From contig JAQVXF010000076.1 in NCBI GenBank assembly GCA_028709355.1, forward strand, positions 1 to 5,952: DNA of 5,952 nucleotides. The letters are read 5' to 3'. A program made the translations under genes and the position numbers. The notes beneath the pieces were generated by a model. The model made no database searches. It worked only from the letters and a program-made list of their open reading frames with translations, and had not been told where the DNA came from. Shown piece by piece: positions 4,588-5,952 of this stretch (positions are counted from its first letter, which is position 1; every line of letters starts with the position of its first letter). This DNA comes from Syntrophomonas sp. (GTDB taxonomy: Bacteria; Bacillota; Syntrophomonadia; Syntrophomonadales; Syntrophomonadaceae).

Positions 4588-5859
4588 TTGTCCAATTTTT
4601 GGCTGGCGATCGCCATCTTCGTTCTAACCTATGGCTATATAATAGCCGAGAAGTATCATCGCACTATCGTCGTCTGGGTAGGTGCGGCTATAGTTGTGAC
4701 CATCGGCCTCATTAACCAAGAGCAGGCTATCGAACATATAGACTTCAATACCATCCTGTTGCTGATCGGGATGATGGTGATCGTCGGCATCACTCGCAAA
4801 AGTGGGGTTTTCGAGTATCTGGCCATAAAGGCAGCCAAGCTGGTCAAAGGCCAACCACTTCCGCTGCTGGCAGCCCTGGCCCTGATAATGGCTGTCACCT
4901 CGGCGTTTTTGGACAATGTGACGGCGGTACTGCTGATAGTCCCCATCACCTTTGCCCTGACTGACCGCCTGGACGTATCCCCCATGCCTTTCCTGATAAC
5001 TGAGATCATCGCCTCCAACATAGGCGGGACAGCCACCCTCATCGGCGATCCGCCCAACATCATGATCGGCAGCGCCACCGGCCTGGGATTCCTGGATTTC
5101 ATTGTCAACCTGGGGCCTCCGGCGGTGCTGGTGCTGTTGGTCACCCTGGCTTGTCTGAGCTTTATATACAAGAAGGATCTGGTCGCCGATGATGACAAGA
5201 TCGCTAGACTAATGGCCTTGAATGAGCTGGATTATATCCAGGAGTGGCTGCTGCTCAAGAAATCCTTGACGGTTTTGGGGCTCACCATCCTGGGTTTCCT
5301 GCTGCACCAGTCCCTGCACCTGGAATCCGCCACCATAGCCTTGCTGGGGGCCGGCATTCTCATGCTGATCAGCGGCGAACATCCCGAGGAGATCCTGTTG
5401 TCGATAGAATGGCCTACCGTCTTCTTCTTCGGCGGCCTCTTCATCCTGGTGGGCAGCCTGCAGGTCAACGGGGTGATCAGTTTCGTAGCCCACCAGATGA
5501 TCCTGGTGACCGGCAACAACGTGCCCTTGACCGGTACTGTGGTTATGTGGTCGTCAGCGCTGGCCTCGACTTTTGTGGATAACATACCTTTTGTGGCCAC
5601 CATGATACCGCTGCTGGAGGAGGTGGGGCAACTGGGGCAGATGCCCATGGAGTCGATCTGGTGGGCCCTGGCCCTCGGAGCCTGCCTGGGCGGTAACGGT
5701 TCCCTCATCGGAGCGGCCGCCAATGTTATTGTGGCCGGCATCGCTGCCCGCCATGACAATCCGATCCGGTTTTTAGATTACCTGAAGCTGGGGTTCCCCC
5801 TGATGATCCTATCGATCATCATATCCAACCTCTACCTGTACCTGGTCTTCTGGCGGTGA
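4588..5859 (+). CDS. ArsB/NhaD-family ion transporter (423 aa)
   Basis: A polytopic inner-membrane permease of the ion transporter superfamily, ArsB/NhaD branch (the group that also contains the P-protein permeases). It probably exchanges an ion for protons; Na+/H+ antiport and arsenite export are the known activities in the family and cannot be told apart here. Signature motifs are present in both halves: FLDNVTAVLL (107-116) and SNIGGTATLIGDPPNIM (143-159) in the first, FVDNIPFVATMIP (329-341) and GGNGSLIGAAANV (368-380) in the second, an inverted-repeat topology. About 10-12 hydrophobic segments are visible, with a charged loop at about 195-225. Length is normal. Translation starts at TTG 4588: GGGAGG (4574-4579) ends 8 bases upstream, an in-frame TGA at 4582-4584 precludes any earlier start, and the nearby ATG (4581) is in another frame. 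No arsR- or arsC-like gene is adjacent, which favours ion homeostasis over arsenic resistance. Confidence 0.88.
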   Translation: MSNFWLAIAIFVLTYGYIIAEKYHRTIVVWVGAAIVVTIGLINQEQAIEHIDFNTILLLIGMMVIVGITRKSGVFEYLAIKAAKLVKGQPLPLLAALALIMAVTSAFLDNVTAVLLIVPITFALTDRLDVSPMPFLITEIIASNIGGTATLIGDPPNIMIGSATGLGFLDFIVNLGPPAVLVLLVTLACLSFIYKKDLVADDDKIARLMALNELDYIQEWLLLKKSLTVLGLTILGFLLHQSLHLESATIALLGAGILMLISGEHPEEILLSIEWPTVFFFGGLFILVGSLQVNGVISFVAHQMILVTGNNVPLTGTVVMWSSALASTFVDNIPFVATMIPLLEEVGQLGQMPMESIWWALALGACLGGNGSLIGAAANVIVAGIAARHDNPIRFLDYLKLGFPLMILSIIISNLYLYLVFWR

Positions 5860-5889
5860 TATCCCGACTGTAACGGGTGAGACCGCTTG

Positions 5890-5952
5890 ATGATGGTACC
5901 GGAGACATTTATAAAGAAGCAATCTATGGAACGGAGCGGTCGAAGGTATGAA
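5890..5952 (+). CDS. Possible start of a further gene, cut by the window end
   Basis: Two consecutive ATGs (5890 and 5893) open a frame that runs to the window edge with no stop, beginning MMVPETFIKKQSMERSGRYE. GGGTGAG (5875-5881) ends 8 bases before the first ATG and fits a ribosome binding site. The gap to the transporter stop is 30 bases with no terminator, so it would share the transporter transcript. Only 21 codons are visible, and no family can be assigned. A second ATG (5948) in another frame is an alternative start. Confidence 0.35.
   Translation, partial: MMVPETFIKKQSMERSGRRYE

Noticed and set aside
4656..5198. Long ORFs antisense to the transporter (also 5232-5759)
   Set aside because: Complement of conserved transporter motifs; GC-rich third positions keep the reverse frame open.
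5863..5877. Terminator after the transporter
   Set aside because: Only a 4-bp CCCG/CGGG stem without a T tract, overlapping the likely ribosome binding site of the next ORF.

Overview
The window looks like chromosomal DNA of a moderately GC-rich member of the Bacillota, most likely Clostridia. The grounds are strong purine-rich ribosome binding sites, AT-rich promoters with TATAAT-type -10 boxes in an otherwise GC-rich sequence, a soluble PAS-PAS histidine kinase of the kind that feeds clostridial and bacillar phosphorelays, and an intrinsic terminator with a T tract inside a gene leader. No mobile element, tRNA, rRNA or CRISPR array is visible. Genus cannot be assigned from sequence alone; a syntrophomonad or peptococcal lineage would fit.

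Layout. At the left (169-485) a small cysteine-rich protein gene is followed, with a one-base stop/start overlap, by a 28-codon ORF; tandem inverted repeats sit at their promoter. Next comes a gap (486-780) with a perfect 26-bp palindrome and then a GC-rich stretch able to form several hairpins. A DUF1801-type gene (781-1248) lies on the minus strand. A second gap (about 1249-1692) holds the DUF1801 promoter region, a degraded copy of what looks like a dispersed intergenic repeat, and a promoter for the next gene. A PAS-PAS-HisKA-HATPase sensor kinase (1693-3183) follows, then a hairpin-rich terminator region, a metallo-beta-lactamase-fold hydrolase (3430-4305), a long structured leader, and an ArsB/NhaD-family membrane transporter (4588-5859). 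A possible further ORF begins at 5890 and runs off the window.

The three large plus-strand genes do not look like one operon. Each has a gap of roughly 200-280 bases in front of it with its own promoter-like elements. The most interesting element is the leader at about 4363-4587: a good promoter (TTGAGC, 17-base spacer, extended -10 TATCAT), a perfect 7-bp hairpin, two adjacent hairpins, a short purine-rich linker with a possible 6-residue leader peptide, and then an intrinsic terminator placed before the transporter start. This is the layout of a transcription-attenuation leader or riboswitch, and I could not match it to a class I know. An ion-responsive or c-di-AMP-type control of an ion/proton antiporter is the obvious hypothesis but is inference.

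The second point of interest is the left-hand pair of small genes with the palindrome and structured GC-rich stretch after it, a possible small regulated locus of unknown function.
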